Origin: Dechloromonas agitata is5
GTDB taxonomy: Bacteria > Pseudomonadota > Gammaproteobacteria > Burkholderiales > Rhodocyclaceae
Direction of reading: 5' to 3'
Assembly (NCBI RefSeq): GCF_000519045.1
Contig: NZ_KI912532.1
Location: 1,674,001 to 1,738,000, forward strand
DNA: 64,000 nt
Made by a program: the position numbers and the translations under genes. This document shows, in pieces, positions 52,892 through 61,079 of this stretch. Every line of letters begins with the position of its first letter. The stretch's first letter is position 1. Under the pieces are notes generated by a model, which saw nothing but the letters and a program-made list of their open reading frames with translations, did not search any database and was not told where the DNA came from.

Positions 52892-53969
52892 AGATCGGGC
52901 AAGTATTCTGGTGATCGATGACACCCCGGGCAACCTCAGCCTGCTCAACCAGCTCCTGCGCACCCACTACCGCGTCAAGCTGGCGAACAGCGGCCAGCGC
53001 GGCCTGGAACTGGCTACCCTGGCACCGCCCGACCTGATCCTGCTCGACATCATGATGCCGGAAATGGACGGTTACGAGGTTTTCGAGCACCTGAAAGCCG
53101 ACCCGGTCACCCGCCGCATTCCGGTCATCTTCCTGACTGCCAAGTCGGGAACGGAGGATGAGGAACGCGGTCTGGCGATAGGGGCCGTGGATTTCATCCA
53201 CAAGCCGATCGCACCGTCTGTCGTGCTGGCCAGGGTGCGGACACATCTGCAGATCCGCAACTGGCAGACCTTCCTCGAAGACAAGAGCGACTGGTTGCAG
53301 AAGGAGGTCGAAGCCCGGGTGAGTGAGGTGTCTCGCCTGCAGGAGGCAACGATCCGGGTGATGGTGTCGCTGGCCGAATTCCGCGACGAATGTACCGGCA
53401 ACCACATCCGTCGCACGCAGACCTACGTCCGCCTGCTGGCCGAATACCTGAGCCGGCAGCCGCGTGATGCGGCCTTCCTGACGCCGGAGCAGATCGACCG
53501 GATCGCCAAGGCCTCGCCGCTGCACGATATTGGCAAGATCGCCATTCCGGACTACATCCTGCTGAAGCCAGGCAAACACACGCCCGAAGAGTTCGCCATC
53601 ATGAAGACGCATAGCGTCAAGGGCGAGAGCATGCTGCAACAGTCGTTGCGCGAGATGGGGGGCGATAACGCAATGCTCGCCTTCGCCTGCCAGATCGCCC
53701 GCAGCCACCACGAGCGCTGGGATGGCAGCGGTTATCCCGACGGCCTGGCTGGCGAGTCGATTCCGCTGGCAGCCCGGTTGATGGCGGTGGCCGATGTGTA
53801 TGACGCGCTCCGTTCGCGCCGTCCCTACAAGAAGGAGTTTTCCCATGCCGAGGCCGTCGCACTGATCGTCGCGGGGCAGGGCAGCCAGTTCGATCCCTTG
53901 CTGGTTGAGGCTTTTTTGGCACAGGAGGCCGCATTCGGCGAAATTGCGACTAAACTGGCAGACGAATGA
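52884..53969 (+). CDS. RpfG-type response regulator with HD-GYP phosphodiesterase domain
   Basis: 361 residues from the ATG at 52884 with GAAGGAG upstream. Receiver domain with phospho-acceptor D55 (LILLDIMMPEMDGYEVF), K in FIHKPIAP, then a coiled linker and an HD-GYP domain: HD pair H214-D215 (SPLHDIGKIAIPD) and HHERWDGSGYPDGL near residue 280. The HD-GYP type hydrolyses cyclic di-GMP to GMP. Paired kinase overlaps it by 8 bases, so it is probably activated by phosphotransfer. Confidence 0.93.
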   Translation: MHEDRASILVIDDTPGNLSLLNQLLRTHYRVKLANSGQRGLELATLAPPDLILLDIMMPEMDGYEVFEHLKADPVTRRIPVIFLTAKSGTEDEERGLAIGAVDFIHKPIAPSVVLARVRTHLQIRNWQTFLEDKSDWLQKEVEARVSEVSRLQEATIRVMVSLAEFRDECTGNHIRRTQTYVRLLAEYLSRQPRDAAFLTPEQIDRIAKASPLHDIGKIAIPDYILLKPGKHTPEEFAIMKTHSVKGESMLQQSLREMGGDNAMLAFACQIARSHHERWDGSGYPDGLAGESIPLAARLMAVADVYDALRSRRPYKKEFSHAEAVALIVAGQGSQFDPLLVEAFLAQEAAFGEIATKLADE

Positions 53970-53975
53970 TTTGTC

Positions 53976-55274
53976 ATGGCAAGAATAATTCCAATGAATA
54001 AGCTCAGAGGCATTTTCAGTGCAGGTGTCATGCCGTTTCTGGTCGCCGCGGCCAGCCCGGCGCAAGCCGTCGACCTGGCATGGTCCGGCTTCGGTACCTT
54101 CGGCTACGCCCAGTCCGATGCACCGGTCAATTACCAGCGCTTCATCGACGAAAAGGGAACGTTCAAGCGCGACAGCATCCTGGGGGCTCAGGTCGATGCG
54201 CGTTTCTCGCAGCAGTGGGGGGCGACGGCTCAGGTCAAGCTGGCACCCTCCGATCATTCCGATACGCAATGGCAGGCCTCGCTGGCCTGGGCCTTCGTTT
54301 CCTGGCGGCCGAGCGACGACTGGCTGATTCGCGCCGGCAAGCTGCGCCTGCCTTTCATGCTCAACACCGAAAACGCCGATGTCGGTGCGACCTACGACTT
54401 CGTACGCCTGCCGCAGGAGGTCTATTCCATTGCCCCGACCACCGACGTGGTTGGCCTGAGCGTCAGCAAGACCTGGTTCGGCGAAACCTTCGACTGGATG
54501 GCCGAGGCCTATTCCGGCAAGGCGAGCACTTATTGGCGCTACTACGGGCGGGAGCGGCAATACGATGTGAACAAACCGGGCAGCTGGTTCCTGCCGATCG
54601 ACATGAAAAGTAGTGGCTTGGTGCTGACGGCGCGCAGTCTCGAACACACCTTCCGGGTTGGCTACCATGAAGGCGAGGCATCCCGGCCGGGTGAGAAAAC
54701 CGGGGCAGGATTCACGTATGGTCCGTGCCCCCTTCCCGGAGGCGGGGGGCTGCCGCCGCCCTATTGCTACAACCTCGCACCGAGTGGCATGGACAAGATT
54801 CGTGTCCCTATCGTCACCCTCGCCGCCAGTGTCAGCCTGCCCGAAAACTTCCGGCTGACCGGCGAATTTGGCAAGATGCGGATCGATTCCGCCAGTCGCG
54901 GCCTGAACCGCTGGGGGGGCTATCTCGCGCTATCCAAGCGCATCGGCGCCTGGACGCCTTATGTCTACTACGCCAAGGTCAAGTCGAGCGACGAGGCCCG
55001 TTCGCTGTACCGGCAATTCAATGACAATGCCAATGTGGTCAATCCGGCGTATCGCACCTACCAGCGTCTGATGGCCGATCTGCTGGCGGCCTACGACCAG
55101 TCGACAGTGGCGCTGGGAACCTCGTACTGGGTAAGTTCGAAGAGCGTCATCAAGGCGGAATGGTCGCGGGTCGATACCGGTCTCGTGTCCAGCTTCGTGG
55201 ATGCGCCGGTGGGTGGCGAAAGCGGCAACCGGCGCATCGATATCTTCTCGCTGTCGTACAGCTTCACGTTCTGA
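53976..55274 (+). CDS. Outer-membrane porin-like protein
   Basis: 432 residues from the ATG at 53976 (or 426 from 53994, MNKLRGIFSAGVMPFL, a cleaner signal peptide). Signal peptide to AQAVDL, then alternating beta-strands (VDLAWSGFGTFGYAQSD, RAGKLRLPFMLNTENADVGATYDF) and a C-terminal SYSFTF typical of 16-18-stranded porins. The gene starts 6 bases after the regulator, so they are presumably co-expressed, an unusual pairing for a porin. Not similar in style to the major porin at 37.5 kb. Confidence 0.85.
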   Translation: MARIIPMNKLRGIFSAGVMPFLVAAASPAQAVDLAWSGFGTFGYAQSDAPVNYQRFIDEKGTFKRDSILGAQVDARFSQQWGATAQVKLAPSDHSDTQWQASLAWAFVSWRPSDDWLIRAGKLRLPFMLNTENADVGATYDFVRLPQEVYSIAPTTDVVGLSVSKTWFGETFDWMAEAYSGKASTYWRYYGRERQYDVNKPGSWFLPIDMKSSGLVLTARSLEHTFRVGYHEGEASRPGEKTGAGFTYGPCPLPGGGGLPPPYCYNLAPSGMDKIRVPIVTLAASVSLPENFRLTGEFGKMRIDSASRGLNRWGGYLALSKRIGAWTPYVYYAKVKSSDEARSLYRQFNDNANVVNPAYRTYQRLMADLLAAYDQSTVALGTSYWVSSKSVIKAEWSRVDTGLVSSFVDAPVGGESGNRRIDIFSLSYSFTF

Positions 55275-55277
55275 CCC

Positions 55278-55694
55278 ATGAAGCGCCTCTTGCTCATCTG
55301 CCTGGCGAGCCTCATCCTTGGGAGCGGGGCGTGTCTGGCGGGAGAGGATGTGCTGGTGATCGGTCACCCGGCCTTGCCGAAAACCGACCGGGTCACCGTG
55401 CAACGCATCTACACCGGGCGGGTCGTGTCGCTCGGCGAGCAGGCCGTGGTACCGATCAACCTGCCACCGGGCAACCCGGTGCGCGACGAATTCCTGTTCA
55501 GCTATCTTGGCCAGAAGGAAGAGCAATACACCGGCTACTGGCTGGTTCGCCGCTATGTCGGCAAGGGTACGCCGCCACTCGAACTGGGCGGTATCGACGA
55601 GGTCATCAAATACGTCCAGAGTACGCCGGGCGCACTTGGCTACGTCCCGGCTTCGCGCTTGCCGCGCGGGACGAACGTGATCGTCGGTCGCTGA
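55278..55694 (+). CDS. Minimal phosphate-ABC-transporter substrate-binding-like protein (PstS-like domain)
   Basis: 138 residues with signal peptide MKRLLLICLASLILGSGACLAG, followed by a short PBP-like domain: VTVQRIYTGRVVSLGEQAVVPIN, NPVRDEFLFSYLGQKEEQYTGYWLVRR and a final LGYVPASR segment as seen in PstS-like phosphate-binding domains. It is about half the size of a full binding protein, so it may sense rather than transport. It follows the porin by three bases. No ABC permease is nearby. Confidence 0.8.
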   Translation: MKRLLLICLASLILGSGACLAGEDVLVIGHPALPKTDRVTVQRIYTGRVVSLGEQAVVPINLPPGNPVRDEFLFSYLGQKEEQYTGYWLVRRYVGKGTPPLELGGIDEVIKYVQSTPGALGYVPASRLPRGTNVIVGR

Positions 55695-55807
55695 GGGGGC
55701 TGAGTTTGTCCTGGCTTTTTCGGCCGGTCGTGCTAAGCTGGAAGCGTGTCGGTTGTGCAGCAAAATCGGCATGTTGTGGCAACACCCGCTGCGCTGCTGG
55801 AGATTCT

Positions 55808-55837
55808 ATGGCAGTTATCACAGGGATTGTTTCTTGA
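55808..55837 (+). CDS. Possible 9-residue leader peptide
   Basis: ATG at 55808, nine codons MAVITGIVS, TGA at 55835; TGGAGA five bases upstream. It is in the same frame as the RidA-family gene 150 bases on. It might be a leader peptide, but could be chance. Confidence 0.3.
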   Translation: MAVITGIVS

Positions 55838-55909
55838 GATTACCGTGTAGTACTCCGTGACGGCGATACGCCGTATGCCCCTGCCGAAAGAGCCGGGGTT
55901 GCAGTAACC

Positions 55910-55945
55910 GAAGCCCGTGCCTCAAACGCATGGGCTTCACGTTTT
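55910..55945 (+). terminator. Terminator-like hairpin ahead of the RidA-family gene
   Basis: GAAGCCCGTG (55910-55919), loop of 9, CATGGGCTTC (55929-55938), ACG then TTTT (55942-55945). The stem ends 20 bases before the gene's ATG, so if it terminates it must be conditional, or serve the upstream operon with read-through. One G-U pair. Confidence 0.5.
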
Positions 55946-55957
55946 GGGGGATACGAA

Positions 55958-56302
55958 ATGCAGATTCAGCGTCACGGCACGACCCGCCGCTATTCCGACA
56001 GTGTGGTGCATAACGGCACTGTTTATCTGGTCGAGGTGCCGGCCAGTACCGAGGGTGACATCGCCACCCAGACCGCCAGCCTGCTGGCCGGGGTCGATGC
56101 CTTGCTGGCCCAGGCGGGCAGCGACAAACGCAAACTGCTGATGGTCACCGTCTATCTCGCCGACATGGCCGACTACGATGGCATGAATGCCGTCTGGGAC
56201 GCCTGGGTGCCCGACGGCCATGCGCCGACCCGTGCCTGTGTCCAGGCGCGCCTGGCCAAGCCGGGTTGGCGGGTCGAGATGGCGATCACGGCCGCCTGCT
56301 GA
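55958..56302 (+). CDS. RidA/YjgF-family protein
   Basis: 114 residues. Opens with the family pattern MQIQRHGTTRRYSDSVVHNGTVYLVEVP and continues with DIATQTASLLAGVDALLAQAGSDKRKLLMVTVYLADMADYDGMNAVWDAWVP, CVQARL and VEMAITA. The conserved arginine of RidA enamine/imine deaminases appears as the R in TRACVQARL, but other residues differ, so whether it deaminates 2-aminoacrylate or belongs to an Rid subgroup with another role is open. GGGGG (55946-55950) serves as ribosome site. Confidence 0.85.
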   Translation: MQIQRHGTTRRYSDSVVHNGTVYLVEVPASTEGDIATQTASLLAGVDALLAQAGSDKRKLLMVTVYLADMADYDGMNAVWDAWVPDGHAPTRACVQARLAKPGWRVEMAITAAC

Positions 56303-56318
56303 GACTGATGGGGGCGCG

Positions 56319-56636
56319 TCAGCCGAGGATGTCGACATCGCAATCGCAACCCCGGCCGGCGGCGATCCAGCGGTGCATCAGCCGTCGGGCCAGTGGTACG
56401 GCGCGGGCTGGCAGCCCGCGCAGGTGGCGGGCCGGTTCGCTGAGCAGGCCGCAGCGATAACGGTGTACCAGCGGGTCCCATGTCAGCGCCGGGCAGGGGC
56501 CGTTGATTTGCAGGAAGCGCAATCGCGCCACCGGGCAGGTACTCAGCGCGCAGCAGACACCGCAGCCGTTGCAGGGCTGGCCGGCCGGCGGCTTGGCAGG
56601 TGCGGCCGGGTGGAGATGGATGATTTCCTCGCGCAT
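56319..56636 (-). CDS. Small YkgJ-like Cys-cluster protein (CxxCxxCC)
   Basis: 105 residues from the ATG complement at 56636; a longer upstream start exists but would run into the neighbouring regulatory region. The cluster PCNGCGVCC (C22, C25, C28, C29) and C34 is the metal-binding motif of the YkgJ/UPF0153-type family, thought to coordinate zinc or an Fe-S cluster. Two more cysteines lie near the C-terminus (GRGCDCD). Convergent with the RidA-family gene at 16 bases. Function unknown. Confidence 0.75.
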   Translation of the reverse strand: MREEIIHLHPAAPAKPPAGQPCNGCGVCCALSTCPVARLRFLQINGPCPALTWDPLVHRYRCGLLSEPARHLRGLPARAVPLARRLMHRWIAAGRGCDCDVDILG

Positions 56637-56702
56637 CGTGCGTAATGAACCATGTCTGACGACAATGATCAAACGACTGTCCTCTCACGACAGGAGTTCG
56701 CC

Positions 56703-56831
56703 ATGAAGAAATTGCTTTCCAGTCTGTTGGCCGCCGTTTTCGTCATCGGCAGCGTTAATGCCATCGCCTGCCCAGGCGACAAGGCGAAGGACGAGAAACA
56801 GATGAGTACCCCGGGCAAGACCAAAGTCTGA
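56703..56831 (+). CDS. 42-residue exported small protein
   Basis: Short gene: MKKLLSSLLAAVFVIGSV starts a signal peptide; after A20 the rest is IACPGDKAKDEKQ and a charged tail. AIAC at 20-23 could be a lipobox, which would make it a small lipoprotein. AGGAG is nine bases upstream and a strong terminator follows at once. The gene is divergent from the Cys-cluster gene. Ribosome site, signal peptide and terminator together argue that it is real although very short. Confidence 0.7.
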   Translation: MKKLLSSLLAAVFVIGSVNAIACPGDKAKDEKQMSTPGKTKV

Positions 56832-56857
56832 AATCCGGCCATCGGTCCGTCAGCGAG

Positions 56858-56884
56858 GGCGGCTGCGGCCGCCGTCGTTTTTTT
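56858..56884 (+). terminator. Intrinsic terminator of the small exported protein gene
   Basis: GGCGGC (56858-56863), TGCG, GCCGCC (56868-56873), then TCG and T7 (56878-56884). The T-run overlaps the stop codon of the reverse-strand M23 gene. Confidence 0.85.
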
Positions 56885-57692
56885 AGCGGGGTGACAGGAA
56901 GAGTTCCGGATCGACGGGCGTGTTGTTGAGGATGACGGCCCAGTGCAGGTGGGGGCCGGTTACCCGGCCGGTGGCGCCGATGGCGCCGAGCAGTTCGCCG
57001 CGCCTGACCTTCTGCCCGGGATGGACATCGATGCGCGAGAGGTGCATGTAGGCGGTGATCAGGCCCTGGCCGTGGTCGAGGAAAACGGTGTTGCCGTTGA
57101 AGAAGTAATCGCCGGTATCGGCGACCACCGCATCGCTCGGGGCGCGCACCGGTGTACCGGTGCCGGCCGCCACATCCAGTCCAGCGTGGGGATTGCGCGG
57201 CTGGCCGTTGAAAATGCGGCGCAGGCCGAAACGTGACGACAGCGGCCCGGCTGACGGCTGGGCCAGCGCGGTGTCGGGCTGGCCATCGGAAAAGCGCTTC
57301 TTCACCGCCTCGGTGATTTTCTGTTCCCGCTCGATGCGCGCCAGGTCTTCCGGTGACGGCTCCACCTTGCGCTTGTCCTTGATGGTCAGGCGCTGCTCCG
57401 GGTAATTCTTGATGCCGATGGCAACCGCTTTCGTCTCTACCGCACGACCCCGGCTGATGCGTATTGCCAGCTCGCCGGGCAGGGTGTCGAGCGGAATGCC
57501 GAGCAGGGCGAAGCAGCGGCCATTTTCCTGGATCACCGCCAGCGGTTGCTCGCCCCAATGGGCGGTCGGCAGCGTATTGCCGGCCGGGCCGAGGTCGATC
57601 ACGGCGACGCCGCCGGGAACGGCTGCCTGCTTTGGCAGGGCGCCGGCCAGCAGGGGAGTGAACAGGACGAACAGTAGCAGGAGATGGCGCAT
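56883..57692 (-). CDS. M23 family peptidoglycan endopeptidase
   Basis: 269 residues from the ATG complement at 57692. Signal peptide (MRHLLLLFVLFTPLLAGALP), an immunoglobulin-like N-terminal part (about 25-110, LAIRISRGRAVETKAVAIG), then the M23 domain with zinc ligands H169 and D173 (HAGLDV) and H248/H250 (GPHLHW), so it should be active. It is the last gene of the reverse operon that begins with glnS, two bases after the TlpA-like gene. Confidence 0.9.
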   Translation of the reverse strand: MRHLLLLFVLFTPLLAGALPKQAAVPGGVAVIDLGPAGNTLPTAHWGEQPLAVIQENGRCFALLGIPLDTLPGELAIRISRGRAVETKAVAIGIKNYPEQRLTIKDKRKVEPSPEDLARIEREQKITEAVKKRFSDGQPDTALAQPSAGPLSSRFGLRRIFNGQPRNPHAGLDVAAGTGTPVRAPSDAVVADTGDYFFNGNTVFLDHGQGLITAYMHLSRIDVHPGQKVRRGELLGAIGATGRVTGPHLHWAVILNNTPVDPELFLSPR

Positions 57693-57694
57693 GG

Positions 57695-58225
57695 CTAGTG
57701 CAGTCCGGCCCACCACAGGCGCAGGCGAAGCCCGATTTCACTGGTGTAGCCCTGGCTGACGAAACGGATGTTGCCGGCCGGATCGATGACGGCCATGGCG
57801 GGCACCCCCTGGAAGCCGTAGTGCCGGAAGTGCTCGGCCTGGGGGTCGGCGAGGGTGATCGGCCAGGTATAGCCGCGCTGCTGCACGATACCGGCGACTG
57901 CGGCGCTCTCGCCGGACTGGATGGCGAGGGTCACGGTCGGCCAGTCGCGGGCGACGTTCTCGACCGTCCCGGCGGTCGTCTTGCAGATGGTGCACCACTC
58001 GGCCCAGAAGTAGATCAGGGCCGGCTGGCCGGGGTGCCTGGCACGCCAGGCAGCGAGGTCGAAGGGCTGGCCGGCGATGCTCTGCGCGGCGAGGGTCGGG
58101 GCGGGGCCGCTGGGGGCGTTGCGGTTCTGCCAGAGCAGGAGGGCGACCATGCCGGCGATGAAGATCAGGGCTTCGATGCCCCAGCGGCGCCAGCGCGGTC
58201 TCGTGCGAGGGGTGTGGTCGTCCAA
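57695..58225 (-). CDS. TlpA/ResA-like membrane-anchored thioredoxin
   Basis: 176 residues. One N-terminal transmembrane helix (about 17-34), then a periplasmic thioredoxin fold with CxxC (C78 and C81 in WAEWCTICKTTAG) and the cis-Pro region FQGVPAMAVIDPAGN. Length and sequence resemble 'protein disulfide oxidoreductase' partners of DsbD/CcdA and not TrxA. It probably reduces disulfides in the periplasm, in line with DsbC encoded at the left end. Target unknown. Confidence 0.88.
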   Translation of the reverse strand: MDDHTPRTRPRWRRWGIEALIFIAGMVALLLWQNRNAPSGPAPTLAAQSIAGQPFDLAAWRARHPGQPALIYFWAEWCTICKTTAGTVENVARDWPTVTLAIQSGESAAVAGIVQQRGYTWPITLADPQAEHFRHYGFQGVPAMAVIDPAGNIRFVSQGYTSEIGLRLRLWWAGLH

Positions 58226-58232
58226 GCGGGGC

Positions 58233-59087
58233 TTACAGGCGGTCGGTCTTGAAGGTATTGCACTGGTTCATGTCGCCGGTCTCGAAACCGCGGCGGAACC
58301 AGCGCACGCGCTGCTCGGAGGAGCCGTGGGTAAAGCTTTCCGGCACGATGCGACCCTGCGCCTGCTGTTGCAGGCGGTCGTCACCGATCGCCGAGGCAGC
58401 GGTCAGCGCCGCTTCCAGATCACCCGGTTCGAGTACCTGCTTCATCGTGTCGGTGCGCTTGCCCCAGACGCCGGCCAGGCAGTCGGCCTGCAGTTCCATG
58501 CGTACCGACAGAGCATTGGCCTCGCGTTCGCTGACCCGCTGACGGGCCTTGTGCACCTGGTCGGCGATGCCGAGCAGGTTCTGCACGTGATGGCCGACCT
58601 CGTGCGCGACGACGTAGGCCTGGGCGAATTCGCCGGGGGCGCGGAAGCGGTCCTTCAACTCGCGGTAGAAGGCGAGGTCGATGTAAACCTTGTGGTCGCC
58701 CGGGCAGTAGAACGGCCCCATGGCGGTCTGGCCGGTCCCGCAGGCGGTCGGTGTCGCGCCGGTGAACAGCACCAGCTTGGGGTTCTCGTATTGGCGCCCG
58801 GCTTCGCGGAAGGTCTGGTTCCAGACATCCTCGGTCGAGGCCAGCACCTTGGAGACGAACAGCGCTGTCTCGTCGTTGGCCGGCGGCTTGTGCGCGACCG
58901 GTGCTTCCTGGCGGGCGAGCGGCGTCTGCTCCATGATGCCGAGCAGGGTCATCGGATTGATGCCGGTGAAGTAGCTGATGACCAGGGCGAGGACGATACC
59001 GCCAATGCCGACCCCGCCGCGACCGATGCCACCGCCGCCCCGGCGGTCTTCGATATTGTCGCTCTCGCGGTAGTCGTCCATGCGCAT
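58233..59087 (-). CDS. YpfJ-family neutral zinc metallopeptidase
   Basis: 284 residues from the ATG complement at 59087, preceded by AGAGGAAAA. Starts with the family's charged segment DDYRESDNIEDRRGGGG, glycine-rich linker, one helix (about 27-43), then the conserved C-terminal domain. Zinc motif HEVGHH at 162-167 and the downstream ELQADCLAGVW (about 197-207) complete the HExxH..E site. The family is widespread in proteobacteria, but no substrate is known to me. It follows pyrF by 13 bases. Confidence 0.9.
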   Translation of the reverse strand: MRMDDYRESDNIEDRRGGGGIGRGGVGIGGIVLALVISYFTGINPMTLLGIMEQTPLARQEAPVAHKPPANDETALFVSKVLASTEDVWNQTFREAGRQYENPKLVLFTGATPTACGTGQTAMGPFYCPGDHKVYIDLAFYRELKDRFRAPGEFAQAYVVAHEVGHHVQNLLGIADQVHKARQRVSEREANALSVRMELQADCLAGVWGKRTDTMKQVLEPGDLEAALTAASAIGDDRLQQQAQGRIVPESFTHGSSEQRVRWFRRGFETGDMNQCNTFKTDRL

Positions 59088-59100
59088 GGCGGTTTTCCTC

Positions 59101-59913
59101 TTAACGGTACAGGTTGATCGCGTCGCGGGTTTCCTGTGCCGCCAGGCGGGCGGCAGCGGCAAACCCTTCGTCCTTGCCGGCGTACAGAATGGCACGCGAG
59201 GAGTTGATCATCAAGCCAGTGGCATTTCCGGTTTTGCCGGCCTTGACGGTGGCCTCGATGTCGCCGCCCTGGGCACCGATGCCCGGGACGAGCAGCGGCA
59301 TGTCGCCGACGATGGCGCGCACGCGGGCGATTTCGGTCGGGAAGGTGGCGCCGACGACAAGGCCGATCTGGCCGGTGGTGTTCCAGTCTTGGGCCGCCAG
59401 GCGGGCGACGCGTTCATACAGTTTTTCGCCATTCACATCGAGGAACTGCAGGTCGGAGCCGCCCGGGTTGGAGGTGCGGCAGAGCAGGATGACGCCCTTG
59501 TCCGGATAGGCCAGGTAGGGCTCGACCGAGTCACGGCCCATGTAGGGGTTCACGGTGACGGCGTCGGCCTGGTAACGCTCGAAGGCCTCGACGGCGTATT
59601 GCTCGGCGGTCGAGCCGATGTCGCCGCGCTTGGAATCAAGAATGACGGGGATGCCCGGGTGCTGGTCGTGGATGTGGGCGATCAGCGCTTCCAACTGATC
59701 TTCGGCGCGGCGGGCGGCGAAGTAGGCGATCTGCGGCTTGAAAGAGCAGGCGAGGTCGGCCGTGGCATCGACGATGCCCTTGCAGAATTCGAAGATGGCA
59801 TCGTCGCGGCCTTTCAGGTGGGCCGGGAACTTGGCGGGATCGGGATCGAGGCCGACGCAAAGCAGGGAGTTGTTCTTCTGCCAGGCGGCAGCGAGTTGCT
59901 GGGTGAAGGTCAT
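59101..59913 (-). CDS. pyrF: Orotidine 5'-phosphate decarboxylase, type 2
   Basis: 270 residues from the ATG complement at 59913. The catalytic DxKxxD tetrad appears as [17 protein letters not shown] (K95, D98 with D93), which in this SKRGDIG form marks the longer type 2 PyrF found in betaproteobacteria and actinobacteria. It decarboxylates OMP to UMP. Its start overlaps the stop of the methyltransferase gene by four bases, an unusual coupling of pyrimidine synthesis with DNA modification. Confidence 0.95.
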   Translation of the reverse strand: MTFTQQLAAAWQKNNSLLCVGLDPDPAKFPAHLKGRDDAIFEFCKGIVDATADLACSFKPQIAYFAARRAEDQLEALIAHIHDQHPGIPVILDSKRGDIGSTAEQYAVEAFERYQADAVTVNPYMGRDSVEPYLAYPDKGVILLCRTSNPGGSDLQFLDVNGEKLYERVARLAAQDWNTTGQIGLVVGATFPTEIARVRAIVGDMPLLVPGIGAQGGDIEATVKAGKTGNATGLMINSSRAILYAGKDEGFAAAARLAAQETRDAINLYR

Positions 59914-61079
59914 GACTGATCCTTGGGTAGATAGCGGGCGAATTTGTCCGGAAGCAGGCAGGTCTGCAGGCTGCGCTGGGTGAAGATGAAACGGCCGTCG
60001 CAGACGAAACCGAGTTGCTGCCAGTCGACTTCCTTGTTGAGCATCATCGTGCATTCGATCAGGTCGCGGCGTTGCATGCGGCGGTTGTTGGTGAACAGGG
60101 CGAGGATGGAGCCGTCGAAGGCGTGGCAGTCGTGCAGGAAGAAGGGTTCGGGGCGGCGCGTCCGGCCATTCACATAAATGCGTGGCAGTTCGTTGATCGG
60201 GAAATGGCGGCCCCATTGCCACCAGTTGCTTTCATCGAACTTGCGGACGCGGCGGGCGAGCAGCTCGGCCTTGTGCTTGTCGAGGTGCGGGTGTTTGATG
60301 CCATAGAGCATGCGGCGCGTCTCGCCGGTGTCGACGGTTTTGGAATAGACAAATTCCATGTTGCCCTTGGGGTGGGCGAAGATATGGTCGGCCCCGGATA
60401 CCGCGCCGACTTTTACCGTGAATACATCGGCCAACCGGATCCGATGATCGTCGCGCAGGAACATCAGTTGGCCATCGACTTCGGTGAAGATGCGGCCGTC
60501 GGCCATGTGGCGGTCGAAGCGTCCCTTCTCGAAGCGGAAGATGGCGCAGTTGGGCGTCGCGCCATCGAAGACGCGCACGTCGCCTGTTTCGTAGAAATGC
60601 GTGATGCTGCCCTGCTCGTACAGCCACGCGTTGAGTTTCTTGGCGGCGGTCAGCTTGATGAACTCGCGCGGCACGATGAAAACCAGCTCACCGCCCGGTT
60701 TCAGGTGGCGCACGGCTTTTTCGATGAAGAACAGGAAGAGGTTGCTGCGTGCGTCGAACAGCTCGGAACGGAGATGCTTCTTCGTTTCCCGGGCGACATC
60801 CTGATAACGTACGTAAGGCGGGTTGCCGATGATGGTGTCGAACTGCTCGCTCAGCGGGTAGGCAAAGAAATCGCCGACCTGCGCCCCTTCTGGTGCCACG
60901 CCGCGGTCGATCTCAATGCCGACGACGTCGGCACCGCGCTGGCGCAGCGTGTCGAAGAAAGCGCCATCACCGGCCGACGGTTCGAGCACCCGGCCCTTGT
61001 TGCGGCACAGGTCGAGCATGAAGGCCACGACATTGGGCGGCGTGAAGACCTGGCCGAGTTGCGCGACGTCGAGCGGCAT
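59910..61079 (-). CDS. Adenine-N6 DNA methyltransferase (Eco57I/TaqI-like class), no partner nuclease seen
   Basis: 389 residues. SAM motif [16 protein letters not shown] (about 31-45), motif IV NPPY at 86-89 ([11 protein letters not shown]), and [16 protein letters not shown] (about 123-138) are classic for N6-adenine methyltransferases of the gamma class, followed by a roughly 200-residue target-recognition-like C-terminal part. The start overlaps the small Cys protein's stop codon and the end overlaps pyrF by four bases. No restriction gene lies in the operon. Could also modify RNA or be housekeeping; DNA is the default reading. Confidence 0.88.
   Translation of the reverse strand: MPLDVAQLGQVFTPPNVVAFMLDLCRNKGRVLEPSAGDGAFFDTLRQRGADVVGIEIDRGVAPEGAQVGDFFAYPLSEQFDTIIGNPPYVRYQDVARETKKHLRSELFDARSNLFLFFIEKAVRHLKPGGELVFIVPREFIKLTAAKKLNAWLYEQGSITHFYETGDVRVFDGATPNCAIFRFEKGRFDRHMADGRIFTEVDGQLMFLRDDHRIRLADVFTVKVGAVSGADHIFAHPKGNMEFVYSKTVDTGETRRMLYGIKHPHLDKHKAELLARRVRKFDESNWWQWGRHFPINELPRIYVNGRTRRPEPFFLHDCHAFDGSILALFTNNRRMQRRDLIECTMMLNKEVDWQQLGFVCDGRFIFTQRSLQTCLLPDKFARYLPKDQS

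Larger units (their letters stand above)
55695..55957 (+). ncRNA. Structured leader (candidate cis-regulatory RNA) of the RidA-family gene
   Basis: 263-base gap with more structure than expected. Perfect hairpins at 55772-55784 (TGTTG-TGG-CAACA) and 55860-55874 (ACGGCG-ATA-CGCCGT), a CCCC/GGGG pairing (55878-55881 with 55895-55898), then GGTT...AACC (55897-55909), and a terminator-like stem 55910-55938 followed by TTTT (55942-55945). A 9-codon reading frame with GGAG precedes it (55808-55837). I cannot match it to a known riboswitch class. Confidence 0.4.

Noticed and set aside
52155-54668. 837-residue reverse-strand frame
   Set aside because: Shadow of the kinase, HD-GYP and porin genes, all of which show clear domains on the forward strand.
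55835-55957. In-frame TGA as selenocysteine, giving a longer RidA-family protein from 55808
   Set aside because: No convincing SECIS loop right after the TGA, rare codons (AGA, GTA) follow, and the normal RidA start with a ribosome site is at 55958.
55695-55957. c-di-GMP (GEMM) riboswitch, suggested by CGGGGTT and ACCGA pieces
   Set aside because: The conserved 5' half with GCAAACC and ACGCAAAGCC is missing.
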